Of a stretch of 64,000 nt of DNA, positions 36,251-50,106 are shown one piece after another. The stretch is from Solanum dulcamara. Taxonomy: Eukaryota > Streptophyta > Magnoliopsida > Solanales > Solanaceae. The position numbers and the translations under genes were made by a program. The stretch spans positions 24,656,001 to 24,720,000 of the forward strand of contig NC_077240.1 in assembly GCF_947179165.1 (NCBI RefSeq). Reading direction: 5' to 3'. The notes beneath the pieces are model-generated. The model ran no database searches and was not told the DNA's origin. It saw only the letters and a list, made by a program, of their open reading frames with translations. Positions within the stretch are counted from its first letter, which is position 1, and every line of letters begins with the position of its first letter.

Positions 36251-39200
36251 CGAGGCTTGCAGATGGTTTGTCTTTGGTCGCCAAAGAGGCTGTCAACCGG
36301 CAACGGCGGAGTGACGGAGGCAACAGCTTGCAGTCGTTGATTAAGAAGACTCTTCTCTCCGCTACCGATTTAACTGGGCTCACCAAAGGCAAAGTTCGAC
36401 AGTTCGATAAGGAGATCGATGCAAATTCTTCTGTACGTCCTGATTCGAATAAACAAAGTGTCGTTTACTTCACTGATGAAAAACCTAGCACGTCTAGTTC
36501 TAGTACGTTCACTTCCGAGCCCCAAATCGAACGTCATTTTGAGCCGAAGGAAGTTTCTGCTGCTGAATCTCATGATAATGTAGAGCCTCCGCCTCAAGCT
36601 GCTGGGACAACTTACGAGGGTGATCCTCAGATAGATTCAAACTCTTCTGAAAGCAAAGCTGCCGAAGTTGTTGTTCCTGCTACTCCGCAGCTGAAAAGGC
36701 AGAGGAAGCTACGGGAGAGGAAAGTGCCGACGACTTCTTTCTCTAGGGCGCTTGGGTAAGTCATCCATTTCTTCATTAGTACTACCTCTAGCTGCAATTT
36801 TCACTGGCTGATTTCCAGGACCACATCACTGAGCTAATTTTTAATTTCAGTAGTCTCAGAAAACAGCCTGATTTCATTAATTTTAAAGATTGTTACTGTT
36901 GTAAGATTTTAGGTTGCTTGTCTTTCACACCTGAGCAGAGGATTGTTTCACTATACCATTAATTTCCATCGTCTTTGCTAGTTTTCTTCTTTTCCTTGCT
37001 TGCTACGAGTTAGGACTGATGTTTCTGTTTTACTATACAATCTCTTGATGCTTGTTATGTTCTTTTTGGTAGAATTTAAAGTTCCCTTAGTTACTTCCTG
37101 GTATCCCTGGTTAGTTCCCTATGACAACTGCACACATCCCCGTTAGGGAAGTCGAGGACATTTTAAAGCAGTTTCTTCGATTCAATACTTCTTATATGTC
37201 TAGTGAATAATTTCATAAGTCATAAATGCATGTTTGTTAGTAGTTTACCTTGTGTTGGTGAGGTTTCTTTTGTTGTTTATTGTCGACTCTGGACAATTTT
37301 ATAAGCTAGAATTGAGGTGTACTATATAGGTCAGATTTTTCAGACAATTGCATGTGTAACTATGGCATCCGGGTCAGCTTGCACATACCTTGACTAATTA
37401 CACTGGGTACTTGGGTAATTTTGTCCCTCAAGGTTTGGAAAGACGAGAAGAAATCACCTAGTATTTTTGCTTGTGCTGGGATCTGAACATAAGACCTCAT
37501 GATTCTCAGTTGCATGTGTAAATTGTCAGAGTACATGCAAGCCTTTTTCTTTGCTTGGAAGTAAATCACAGAGAGGCTGAAGATTTTGCTTACTGCTATT
37601 GCATTAACATTTAGGCTGTCATAGTCTTTTTAATGCTAGATGTTTGGAAAAATATATAGCATACACTTAAAAAAGATCTCTGTACTCTCTTAGTTCATTC
37701 TACTATTCCATTAGTTTCCTCTTTCCTATTTGAGCTGGAAACCCGAGGTCTCATTCTAAGTTTAAGGCTTTTAGAGATCTTTGGTTCATTGGGTACTTAT
37801 GCTTGACTTGATATAGCTTTATGGTGAGGGCCTTAGAGGTTGTACTCTTCTTGGTGCATTATGTGCAGGCAAATCAGTGAGTGTCATGCATTGTTATCAT
37901 ATTATGCAATTGTAAGGCTTTTTTTTAACGGAAGAAAAAAAACTGTGCCTCAATCCCTAGCTCTTAAGGGAATGGAAAAATGTGTCCACAGAGCTAGGCT
38001 GAATGACCACTTTCTTGTATATTAAATTTTTCGACCAAGCTAGATATTTCATCCTTTTTTGTTATCCCTATGATTTTTCTCTTTAATTAATAATTTGCAT
38101 GTAAAGAATCAAGATGCACCAGAAGTTGCTAGTATCAAGAACATCACTTTCTCTTTTCACATGACTTGGACTCTTAGATTGAACAAAACCTTAATTTTGA
38201 AGGTTTGCGGGCCTTGGAGCTGGTCTTGCTTGGGGTACACTTCAAGAATCTGCCAAGAGGCTTGTTTTTGGTGCACCAAATGTGCAAGGACAACAATCTG
38301 CTCTATCCCCCTATCTGTCTGAGAGAAATGCAGAACGCCTGGCTCTTGCATTATGTAGAATGCGTGGAGCAGCTCTAAAATTGGGGCAAATGTTAAGCAT
38401 CCAAGATGAATCTGTGGTTCCGGCTCCGGTAAATATTTTGAGTCCCAAATATGCCTTGAGAGTTATTTTCTCTTGCTTGTACTCCCTCCATGTATTTTGG
38501 CTTGTCATAGTCTTTAACTGATGGATTATGAAGTGTTAATTTGATTTGTATTTTATACTTCTTGTAGTAGATGAAACTACTAAAGTAGTAGTGAAAAAGT
38601 AGATTTGCAGGTGAAAAAATCACATCAAAATTTTAAATAAAATTGTTAAATATATTTAAATTCCAAAGATGTGAAACTTATAGGAACATGTTTATTTTTA
38701 GAAGTGTGTCAAACATTCAGGACTGAAATGGAAAATCTGCCATATAAATTGGGATGGAAGGAGTAGTTGTTTTTAAGTAGTATATTTTCATTGACAAAAG
38801 TGTCACCAACCCTATAGACGATATGCACTCAAGTGAGCACCATACAAGACCGTTTTTTTCCAAGAGACTCATCCGATACATCTTATCTCCTCCAAATATA
38901 TAAAGAAAAAGAAGCCAGATATTCTGAATATGAATGAATTTATTTCTTTCCTAGGCAGATCTCAACTATTACGGTGGTACCTGATTGTTCAAAATGCTCC
39001 AAAACAAGTGATATCTATGAGATTCCTTTTTTTTTTTTTTGTGAAATAGTGAAGTTTATTAAATGCAGCACAAAGGTTGTGCCTGTAATCTGTACGATGC
39101 AGCAAACATGTAAAGTGAAATATAGCCCTTTCTACCTAAGTTGCCCAAACTCTTCACTTTTGATGCTGCACTCATGTCGACACAACATGAGTGTGAGTCT

Positions 39201-42200
39201 GGGATTTGTACCGGGTATGTTCAATTGATTTTGGGTACTTTGACCAAAATCGATGGAGGATTTCGAGATAAATACAATGGTTTCTGAAATCAAAACAAAA
39301 CCTAGCGTGAAATCATAATTTAGGCATTTAATTTTTTATTGTTAAAAAATACTTGGATTAGAGAAGTCCATAACCAGAAGGTGCTTTAAAGATATTTACA
39401 GGTCAACACACTGTTGAGATTCCGTTTTTTTTTTTCTTGTGAAATAGTGAAGTTTATTAAATGCAGCACATCCTTCTCAAAAAAAAGAAAAATTCCTTCT
39501 CAATAAAATTAAATGCAGCACTTGTGCCGGAAATCTGTATGATGCAGCAAACATGTAAAGTGAAATATAGCCCTTTCTACCTAAGTTGCACAAACTCTTC
39601 ACTTTTGGTGCTGCACTCCTGTCGACACGATGTGGGTGAGTCTGTGACCGATATGGTCAATTGATTTTGGGTACTTTGACCAAAATCGATCAAGAATTTC
39701 GAGACAAATACAATGCTTTTTGAAATTAAAACAAAACCTAGGGTGAAATCATAATTTAGGCATTTGTTTTTTTATTGTTAAAAAATATTTGTATTAGAAA
39801 AGTCCGCAACCAGAAGGTGCTTACACCCTGTTGAATGTGCAATGAGCTCAATATGTCTATCATGTCATCTATATCATTTGCAACAACCATGTTACACAAA
39901 AAAACAGTAAGGAAATACATTTGTACATAATAATAATTACAGATTCAAACTCACTCTCAAAAATTTGTGCATTCCTTTCCTTCCCAATAATCCATCATAA
40001 AATCTAGGCATATTTTTTTGAGATAAAGGATAATTGTGTATTCACAAAAGGTTCATCATCCAAAGAATGATGAGAATGGTCACTTACAACCCACATGGGT
40101 CAAGACAAAAACAATAGAAACATGTCTATAAAACTTCACAATGTTACTATGAAATCAACAAAAAATTCAATATCCCCCACCACATCCTGTTTACACCAAA
40201 AATAAAGAAGACTAAGGCAATTCATTCTGATAATCTGAATGTTCTTACTTTTGTCTTCAAAGCACCTTGCATTCCTTTCCTTCCATAAAGTCCACCAAGT
40301 GCATGCTGGGATCAACTTCCACCAATCTTCCTCTTACCTTCTTCTTCCAATACCTTCCCACCCAATCTAGGCATATTTTTATAGCTCTACTTTTGGATAT
40401 TTGAATTATTTTTAGCCGAATCCATGTGCCTGTATCCAGATCTAGATCTGTACCCCGAATGCTAAAATACTGATCATGAAGGATCTCACCTTTAGATTTG
40501 CACCCGTATTGAATATCCACACTCGAGTCTGTGCAATTCAGTTTCTAACTTGCAAAAGCTTAAAACAGATTCAACTTCATTTACACATTCCAATCTTACA
40601 CCAAAAGTAAAACAAACATATACAATTAGCTTTGATCATTGGAGTGGAATTGTAGCTTTCCTCAAAACACCTCTTGTTCCTCTCTTTTCAATCCATCAGA
40701 TGCAAGCTGATATTGTGTTTCAAATCTTCCAACTCCTGCTTATTTTACCAGGCATGGTCCATTTAATGCCCCAAAAGTTCCAAAATAGCTGCCAAGTCTG
40801 ATCGCTAATCAGACTGTGAAGAAAAAGACGACTTATGGTTTCTGCCTTTGTTCCATAGGTAGCACCTACTGCAAAGTACAAATCCGCTTTTCCTTAAATT
40901 ATCATGAGTTAAGGTTGCCTCTTTATCATATCTAAGGTGCTTTCCATTAGACTTAAGAAGGTGCTGGACTAGAGTGTTTCTATTTCACAAAATGCTTTTG
41001 TAGAGGTCTGACAAATTTTGGATGCATGTTATGGCGAACGAAGTGGTGGATTCTAGGAGAACGCAAGGAGTGTCAGGTGTGTTGTGCAAATTTGATCTTG
41101 AAAAGGCCTATGATAATGTGAATTGGAGGTTCCTAGATTCCATTATGCTACAAATGGGATTTAGGGAAAAATGGAGGAAATGAATTTACTTTTGCATCTC
41201 TTTGGTGAGATTTTCTTTGTTGGTGGATAACCTATGTGATTTTTTTTGGAAGTTTGAGGGGTTTGAGACAAGGGACCCTCTATCACCGATGTTTATTGTA
41301 GTGATGTAAGATTTGAGCAGGATGATGGATAGAGCTATCTTGGGGGAATACTTGAAGGGTTTCAATGCTGCAGTTAGGGGCGTAGGTAGGGGTGTGTATC
41401 GGTCGGAGTCGGTTTGATTTTAAGTATTATCGGTTCGGTTTATCGGTTTTCGGTTTCTAAATACGTTAAACCGATAACCAAACCAATAAGATATTTGTTA
41501 TCGGTTTTTGGTCCTTAATGGTTCGGTTTTCGGTTTAACCAATAAGAAAATACTTTTAAAACAAATATACGATTTCTGGAGCCGCCGTCGTAGCAACTTG
41601 CATACCCTTGCCGCTGAACCTAAATTGGCAAAGCCTAAAGGGTAATTAAATATTAAATACTAAATACTAAATAGTATGATATAGTGATTAACTGATTATA
41701 TATTTATATTAATATTTTTTGTTTGATATTTGTATATGAGAGAAAAACTAAAAAATTAAATTAGTAAACTGTTAGTCTTAATGGGTTATCGGTTTACCCA
41801 ATAACCAATATTATAAAACCAATACCGAACTGATAACCCAATAATTATTTTTTATAAAACCATTAAATAACCGTTAACCCAATAACTCAATAACAATAAA
41901 CCAATAACACTTTTTTCGGTTCGGTTTATCGGCCGATTCGGATTTTGCACACCCCTAGGCGTAGGGGCAATATTTGTGTCTCATTTGTTTTTTGTGGATG
42001 AAACCTTGGTTTTTTGTGATACAATTGAGACTCAGTTGGATTATTTAGACCAAGTGCTTACTTGGTCTCTGATGGTGTCAAACCTTACGATTAATTTGAG
42101 GAAGTGAGAATATTCCTATTGGGGAGGTGGATAACATTGTATCGCTCGACCATGTTTTGAATTAAAGGGTTGGGGATGTTCCGATATCTTGGAGTACCAT

Positions 42201-45200
42201 TAGGTGCATCGAACAATTAAATGGTGTGGAATCCAGTTCTTTAAAAGGTTGAAAAGAGACTTGCAGGGTGGTAGAAAAGAGCATACTTTCATCCACCCCC
42301 ACTTACTACATGTCTTTTTTTTCTTGCTCCAACTTCGGTTTCTGAAAAGTTGAAAAATATTCAAAGAAATTTCCTATGTGACGCGGCAGGTGGGACTAGG
42401 AAGTTTCACTTGGTACAATGGAAGACCGTCACATCTCCTGATAAATGGGAGGTTTTGGAATTAAAGATTTAAAGGGTTTTAACAAAGTTTTAATAGCTTT
42501 GGAGGTTTGGTGCGGCGGTACAAGCTTTGTGGAGGGGGTTGATAACTGATCAATTTGGGATTATGGTGTGGGAACGTAGTTTTGAAATATGAATTCCAGA
42601 GTTTGTAGGAAATATCTTGCCAAAGAGACTTGACAATTCAACAAATTAGGGAGACACAAGGTGGATACTTTTTGGGACGTGAGATTTAGAAGGGAATTTC
42701 AAAGATTGGAAGGTGGCTGAGTTTCAAAAATTGTTGGCCTTACTAATCTTGATGTTTGGTGGTCGATGGTGGGGCCTAGGGAATAATGGAGTGTTTTCTA
42801 TGAGAAACTTTTGGTCGCAGAGGAACGTGTTTTTCCATGTAATGCAATATAGATTCTAAAGGGCTGAGAACGGGTGCTTTTTCACTTGGCTAGCTAGAGG
42901 GGTCATTTGACAACGGAAATTCTTAAAAAATGGAAGGTTGTTGCGTTAGTTGGTGCTAAATGTGTAAGGAGGCAGGTGAGGTCGTCGATCATCTTCTTCA
43001 ACATTGCGGGTTGACTATGAGGTTGTGGTAGGATATGCTTGGGTGGTTTGACACTCCAAGGGGAATGCCAAAAACTGTGAAAGAATTGATGTTTAGTTGG
43101 AAGAACGGGAGGAGGAGAAGACGAAGGGCTTCAAATGTGGTTAAACTTGCGTTAGTGTGGGTTGTTTGGCTAGAGAGAAATAGGAGAGCTTTTAAGGGGG
43201 TAGAGTCGAGCTTATCTCGGTTGAGTGGTAGTCTCCACTCCCTTATTTTCTTTTGGTGCACACAGAAAGTTCCTTGTTGTATAGATGATTGGTGGAGTTT
43301 GTAGAAAATCCTATTTTGTACATTCTTTGCCTTTTGGTATACTCCACGTATATGCTTGTGTATGACCATGTTTATGAATGAAAATACATTTACTTGATCA
43401 AAATAAAAAGAAAAGAAAAAGGGCTGCCTCTGTAGCAACTAACCATGTATCACTTAATGGAGCTTTAGATTTCCGTATTTGTTTCCATGGCCATGGCCTG
43501 ATCTGTTACTTTTCTCTAGTTAGCACTCTGTTATGTTACTTGACAGTGTATAGGCCTCTACTTTGTTCCTTCCTTTTCAGTCTATACTTCTCATTAGAGA
43601 GAACCCCTGAAACACCCAATTACACTGTAAAATATGTTAAATCCAGCTTTCTGAAAATATTTAACTATTCTAAACAGCAGCAGCTAATACCTAGAACTTG
43701 CAATCCGTGAGGTGTCCTTTATTTGCACATATAGCACCAACTTATATGGAATCATCGTCTTTTCCTCAAGTTTCAGATAGTGAATTAGAGTTCAGTGTCA
43801 CTGTCCAAACAAAGAATGCATTTCCACCTGTATTTTCATAATCCAAATTATTATGTTAAAGCTCAATCTCCTTTTCAGTAAGACCTGGTAGAAGGATTTA
43901 GCTTTGAACATACCGTTTGTTTGCTTTCCTTTTAGCTTGTCTATTGTTCTTCTAAATGGGCCAATGTGTTTATAGGTGTGCTAGTTTCATGTTAATGGAC
44001 AACTGGGTGTTTAAGAATTACAGTTATTGGCTAAAGGAGAGTATGGACTATAAGGTGATATTTCATCAAAATGGTATGCATTCCGATATATATCTTGCAC
44101 GTCTATCCATTTGGGTTAAAAAGATTTCTGGTTTCTTCCAGATCTGCAAGCGCACACAATAGGAGACAGTAAAGATACTTTGTTTTGGTTATAATAATAA
44201 TCTGAGAGCCTTCCTCTGTAGTTTATTAGAATTACATTTACCTATCCCACTTTGTTAACTCGTAATCATTATTTTGTGAATAGTTGAGAAAATTAGACGC
44301 AAGTGGTAATCGAAGTGGTAAAATATGAGAGAGAATTTGCTGTCAGTTCAGTTTTATTTCGAAAATGTGCTTTTTCTCTTTCCTTTTTTTTTTTTTGTTT
44401 TGGGTTGGGATGGGGTCAAGGTCAAGGCGGTGGACATGGTTGAGAGGGAGGATTTTGACATTATTCTGTCTCGCGAACAGTGATTTGATTGAGGATGAAG
44501 AAAGAGAAAGAGTAAAGGAGAATATAAAGTTTAAACTTGTTAGAGCTGGAATTTAAAGTTGTGTGACAAAGACCCTGACTTTTTCTTTCTGTTTTATCTA
44601 CCCTATGCAAGGGCCTTTCTACTTCTGACGAGGTTGTGGATTTCCAACCATTGATGTTTATCAATTTTGTTTGCTTTTGGTATGAATGCTTTTAGATCTT
44701 AGCTGCTTTGGACATTGTCCGTCAAGGTGCTGATGTTATGCCTAGTAGTCAGCTTAATCAAGTATTGAGCAGTGAGCTAGGTCATGATTGGTCGTCGAAG
44801 TTGAAGAGTTTTGATTATGAGCCAATGGCAGCAGCAAGTATTGGACAGGTAATCACCATGATGTTCTCTTGTTTCTTAGTTGCTACTTTATTCTGCAGAT
44901 GCTGCTTACTATCATCTTTCTTGTATGAGATGTATCATTATGGTCATAACATCTTTTTTCCCTCAAAATGTTTCCCGTACTATTAATTTAGAGAAATACT
45001 GGTAAACTCGTCGTGTTTCTTTAGTCTAGGATTATCAACAGTTGAGCAATTTTTCCTTCAACTTTAGTCATTCTAATATTAATTTGTCTAGTTTAATTGC
45101 AAATAAGTTTTATAATATTCAAAATCTTATGATCAGTTGTAACTTTGCTTTTAAAATCATAAAATCCATTTTAAGCAATGTCCTTATATTAGTATTAGAA

Positions 45201-48200
45201 CAGCTTAAAGTACTATATTTTTTTAATAATAAAAAGAAACATCTTAAAGTACTATCTCTACTTCTATCTTTCTTGATATTTTTTTTTGATAATGTTCCAT
45301 CTTTCTCGATATAAGTGAGAAGTTTTATATTGAATAAGTGTTACATTTCTATTTGTGTGAGTGGCGAAATCTTCCTAATTCACGCCAGTTGATCTCATTT
45401 GTGCAGTTGAGATTGACTTGTTTATCTAATATATTATTTAGCATCATTTAAAATTGTAGTAGACAAAGTAATAATAGGATAAATGGCACTGCCAGATATA
45501 AATAAAATACTTTTGGAGTTACTACTCTCAATTTGATGAATAAAAAAGGAACTGTATTAACATAAAGAGTGGAATGGATATAAAGGATTTGTACAACTGG
45601 CGGAATCATCTTTGGATTTGAGGTATAGTTGTTGATATTGCATTCTGTTAATGCATATGGTTCGTATACACGTGTAGGAAAGGTACTTAATCATTTTTAT
45701 TTACTAAAATCTAGGAAGACCTTAGAATGAATTGACCGCTGTTAGCTTCTTTGTTTGCCAACATAAAGATTTCTTAGACAAAAGCATGGACTGCCAAATA
45801 CCTTTTTCCTTAGTGCTGAGGACTTAGGGAATCCTTATTGCTGAACATAAAAAAATTCATAATCTGACCATATTTCATTTTCAATAACTGAATGATTGTT
45901 CCCTTGCATAAAAGAGAATGGTAGTTGAAGCGATTTTAAAAAAGAAGAAGAGATTTGATACATTTGCTTGAAGGCGTTATTCATTATATAAAATGTTTAG
46001 TTATCTAGGACTGTGCCTAGGTATTTGCAGCTTTAACCACATGCTTACTACTTTTAAACGATGTCCAGGTCCATCGGGCTTTCACAAAGGACGGCATGGA
46101 GGTTGCTATGAAAATACAGTACCCAGGTGTTGCTGATAGTATTGAGAGTGACATTGAAAATGTGAAACTTCTATTAAGTTACACAAACTTAATACCAGAG
46201 AAGCTGTACATAGACAATGCTATGAAGGTAGACTTATGTGTTTATTTACATAAATCCCTGCATTAGACGTTTCACCCATGGTTCGTATAATGTTCGTATT
46301 ATTTAAAATAAGGGTAAGCTAATGTGACCTATTTAAGTGGTTCTCCTAGCCTGAATGAGGTGGACCTTGAAAATATTTTGAAGGTAAATTTACCTGTTTA
46401 TCAGTAGAAATTCTGGCATTTGACGTGTCACCTGCAGTTCTTAGACTGTAACTTATGTTTTACTTTAATTGAAAGAGGAGGATAGAGTGGAAGTTTAAGA
46501 GGACGGTGAGATCTATTTTACCCATTTTGGTTACGAAGTACATGAATATGGGAATCAAAATTAAAGGGAGATATTACCTATCCATTTCAACCTAAGACTA
46601 GTCTGAAAGATGATGGAGAAGAGATGAATGACTTTCATTTCCCTTTATTGTAAAGTAGCTGGTGAATGCTCACTAAGGGAAGTGAAATACAATGCTACTT
46701 TTTTTTTGATGAAGTTTCACAGTTGAAGTGCAATTTGGTTTCCAGTTTACATTTGGGAAGCAGTACCCTGCAAAGACACTAAATTGATGACAACATGGTT
46801 CAATGCTTTTATACTGCAACTTTGATGAAACATATGTGTTTTATTTGTAAACCCAGGTTGCCAAAGAAGAACTTTCTCGTGAATGCGACTATGAGCTGGA
46901 AGCAAAAAATCAAAAAAGATTTGGCATATTATTATCAGGCACAAAGGGATTTTATGTTCCAGTGGTCATAGATGATTTGTCAAGTAAACGAGTACTGACT
47001 TCAGAACTTGTTCCTGGTAACTGCTTTAAACTTTAGGTTACTTTTTGCTCCAACCATTTTCAATGTTTAGAAAATACCAAAAATTAAACATTACAGTTGG
47101 TTTCCTTTCATCACCTGATGTATTTGGCGTAGGGTCCATCAGATTATTTGGAGTTCATTCTGCAATTGATAGTGCTCTGATTATCCTTTGTAGGAATTCC
47201 AATTGACAAGGTGGCGTTACTGGATCAAGAGACTCGGAACTATGTCGGAAGGAAATTGCTCAAGCTTACTCTGATGGAGTTGTTTGTTTTTCGCTTCATG
47301 CAGGTACATTGTTCATTACAATACAAAATCACTGGGTACAATTTCTAGCCTATAAGATCCATGGATACAATTTCCTTGTTGTTCTAACTTGTGTACCATT
47401 AAGTGATATAATCCTTTATCCTTCCATTCCCCAGTAAGAAAGGTTGCTGAGAGAGTGGTCCAGGGAAGTCCCTGTAGGCCATCTACGGGCTCGACGTTTT
47501 ATATTACTCCCTGGTTTATGATTTCTTCCTAATCTGTACATTACTTGACAAATATAACCATACCATGCTACGCTAAACAAGGGAGCTGAGAGAGTATCCC
47601 AATGAGCAAGGGGCAAGACCATCATGCATGGGTTCACATTGGCCCCTATATCTCAACCCTCACGTCTCTTGTTTCAACTGCAAGCTTTAGAAACACACTG
47701 GGAAACTTTCCCTATGCAATTTTAACTTTTCTATCTCAATGATCTCTGAAATTATAGTCATCTTATGCTCACTGTCGGAATATTTTATTTAGTTCTTTCG
47801 ATATGTACAACTATGCTAGGTTTTAGCTAACATGATTCAAGTATTGGTTGAGAACATAGGAAAGTGAATAACCAGAATAGGTGAGGAAGTCCTAATACTG
47901 TGTATCCCTGCCTTAAATCTAAGCTGCCAACGAAGGAGAAAATGGAGCTTTCGGAGATTTTTTTCATGAAAAGCAAGCACCAAGAAAGATGGTTGTCCAT
48001 AATTGCCAGTTGGAAGAGGAGCTGGACAATGATAATGACGTTGCCTCAGAAGAACCTCTCCAGGTATGCAAAAAGGAGACTGAACTTTCTCTTTTACCGT
48101 AAGTGTGGGGAGGGGATGACATGCAAGGTCCACAGAGAATACAGATGGTTATGTCATTTCCAGAATGGTTAAGAAAGAATGTCGTGAGGCAAGGCAAGCA

Positions 48201-50074
48201 AATAGGAGCTGATCTTGAAGGGGTAGCAAGGAAAACGCCTTTGCATGTCTTTGTGGAGATTGATTTGATAAGGAAAGGGAAGAAAGGAGGAGATGCATAG
48301 CAAACACATCCACAGATTGTGCTAACAAAAGGGTTCTAGGGAACTTAAGAAGCTAATTTTTTGATTTTATCAAAAAAAAAAAAAAAAAGAAGCTGATTTT
48401 TTGATGTTGATTGGTGATATCAAAGAAAGGAACAAGGGCAGGCACCACATGATAGACGACAAATAAAAGTCAGTTTGGTCAGTCGGAATGTGCATGGATG
48501 GGTTAAACAGTAGACAAATGGAGGGCTGACCTTTGCTGCTTACAACTTGCAAGAGAAACAAATGGAGAATTGAGGCATGACAATCAACAAGGGAATCTAG
48601 GACAATAGATGGGCAAATTTTGCATGTTTCAGTAACTAAGACTCGCGGAAGTAACAACAACAACATACCCAGAAATTCCACAAGTGGGGTTTGGGGAGGG
48701 CAGAATGTACGCAGACCTTACCACTACCTCATGGAGGTAGAGAGGCTGTTTCCAAAAGACTCTCGGCTCAAAAGTCACACTTCCAAGTACAAGAGAAAAA
48801 CAATATATATATAGCATAATGAAAAAAAAAATAAAAAAAAATAAAAAAAAAAATAAAAAATAATAAAAAAATGCAATGCAAAATTTATAAGACAAGAACA
48901 ATTACTATAGCAAAGTACTGCGATAATCAAAGGCAATAGCAACACAACTATAAAGGCACGCCTAGACCTACGACCACCCTAAATCGACACACGGCAAGAC
49001 ACCATTCTATCCCTACTAGCCTTCTACCCTAATCCGCGACCTCCACTCTTTTCTATCTAAGGTCATGTCCTCGGTGATATGGAGTAGTGCCATATCTTGT
49101 CTAATCACCTCTCTCCAATACTTTTTCGGTCTACCCCTACCCCTCCGCATAGCCCCCAAATCCAACCGCTCGCACCTCCTAACTGGGGCGTCGACACCCC
49201 TCCTCTGAACATGCCCAAACCATCTCAGTATCGCTTCTCTCATCTTGTCGACCACAGATTCGCGGAAGTAACAAGAATTGAAATAGGAAAGCAAGTAAAG
49301 ATACAAATTTTATCTAAAATAGGCAATAATTGAAGATATAATTCAATTACCTCCTATAATATGATTCCACTAAGCAACAAACTATAGAACGTGACGCATT
49401 GAATCTAAGTTAGGCAATAATTGAAGAAAGAAATCAATTACCTCCTTAATTGGGAATCCTAAGGTTCTGGGATACGAGCTTTAAAATAGTCCAGAGGAGG
49501 AGAAGGAATGACTTCTAAGACCATTTATCTTGGAGGAAGTAAAGGTTTGAGAAGTCATGATGGTGACAAAGCTCCAGGCCTCGATAACTATACAATGCAG
49601 TTTACCTGAAGTGCTGGTAATTGCAAAGGAGTATATGATGAATAGTCAATTGCCAACATGAGAGAGTTGAAAAAAGCTTCACATTACTCTTATACCAAAG
49701 AGAAGTGATGCCAAGGAGCTAAAGGATAATGAGCCTAAAAGTTTGGTTAGAGGCATATACCTTTTAGAAATACAATTCCACTATAAGTATTTTCTTTTGA
49801 GGAGCAACTTATATCCTACTTTGCATTTGGAAGACTTCGTAACTGTAAGTTTCCTTATTAAGAAACATGTTTTTCATCATTAAAGTTAATTTTTTAGGTA
49901 CAAAATTTGGAAATGTAAGTGTTACTATATGATTCTATGATACTAGTATCTTCTTTTTACCCTCAGGACGGGTTTCTGTTGAAAGAGTCTTTGTTGATAA
50001 ACTATGTGGTGGTATGGGAATATGGAAACTACACCCGAGAGAAAATTTGCATGTCGTTTATTAACCAAATTTGC

Positions 50075-50106
<32 letters not shown>

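Larger units (their letters stand above)
47830..49780 (+). mobile_element. Decayed L1 LINE fragment, + strand, in ABC1 intron 6
   Basis: ORF1/endonuclease-type remnants at about 47900-48300, then after an interruption the RT N-terminal pattern '[16 protein letters not shown]' (about 49560-49605) and '[14 protein letters not shown]' (about 49686-49728). The antisense RTE piece (48658-49259) and the poly(A) insertion (48366-48386) lie inside it. Edges approximate. Confidence 0.6.

Noticed and set aside
40990..43421. Reverse transcriptase near 41.1 kb as an active gene or endogenous virus
   Set aside because: The motifs are of L1 type, with many stops, a poly(A) end and an inserted MITE; it is a dead LINE. 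I found no movement- or coat-protein motif of a pararetrovirus anywhere in the window.
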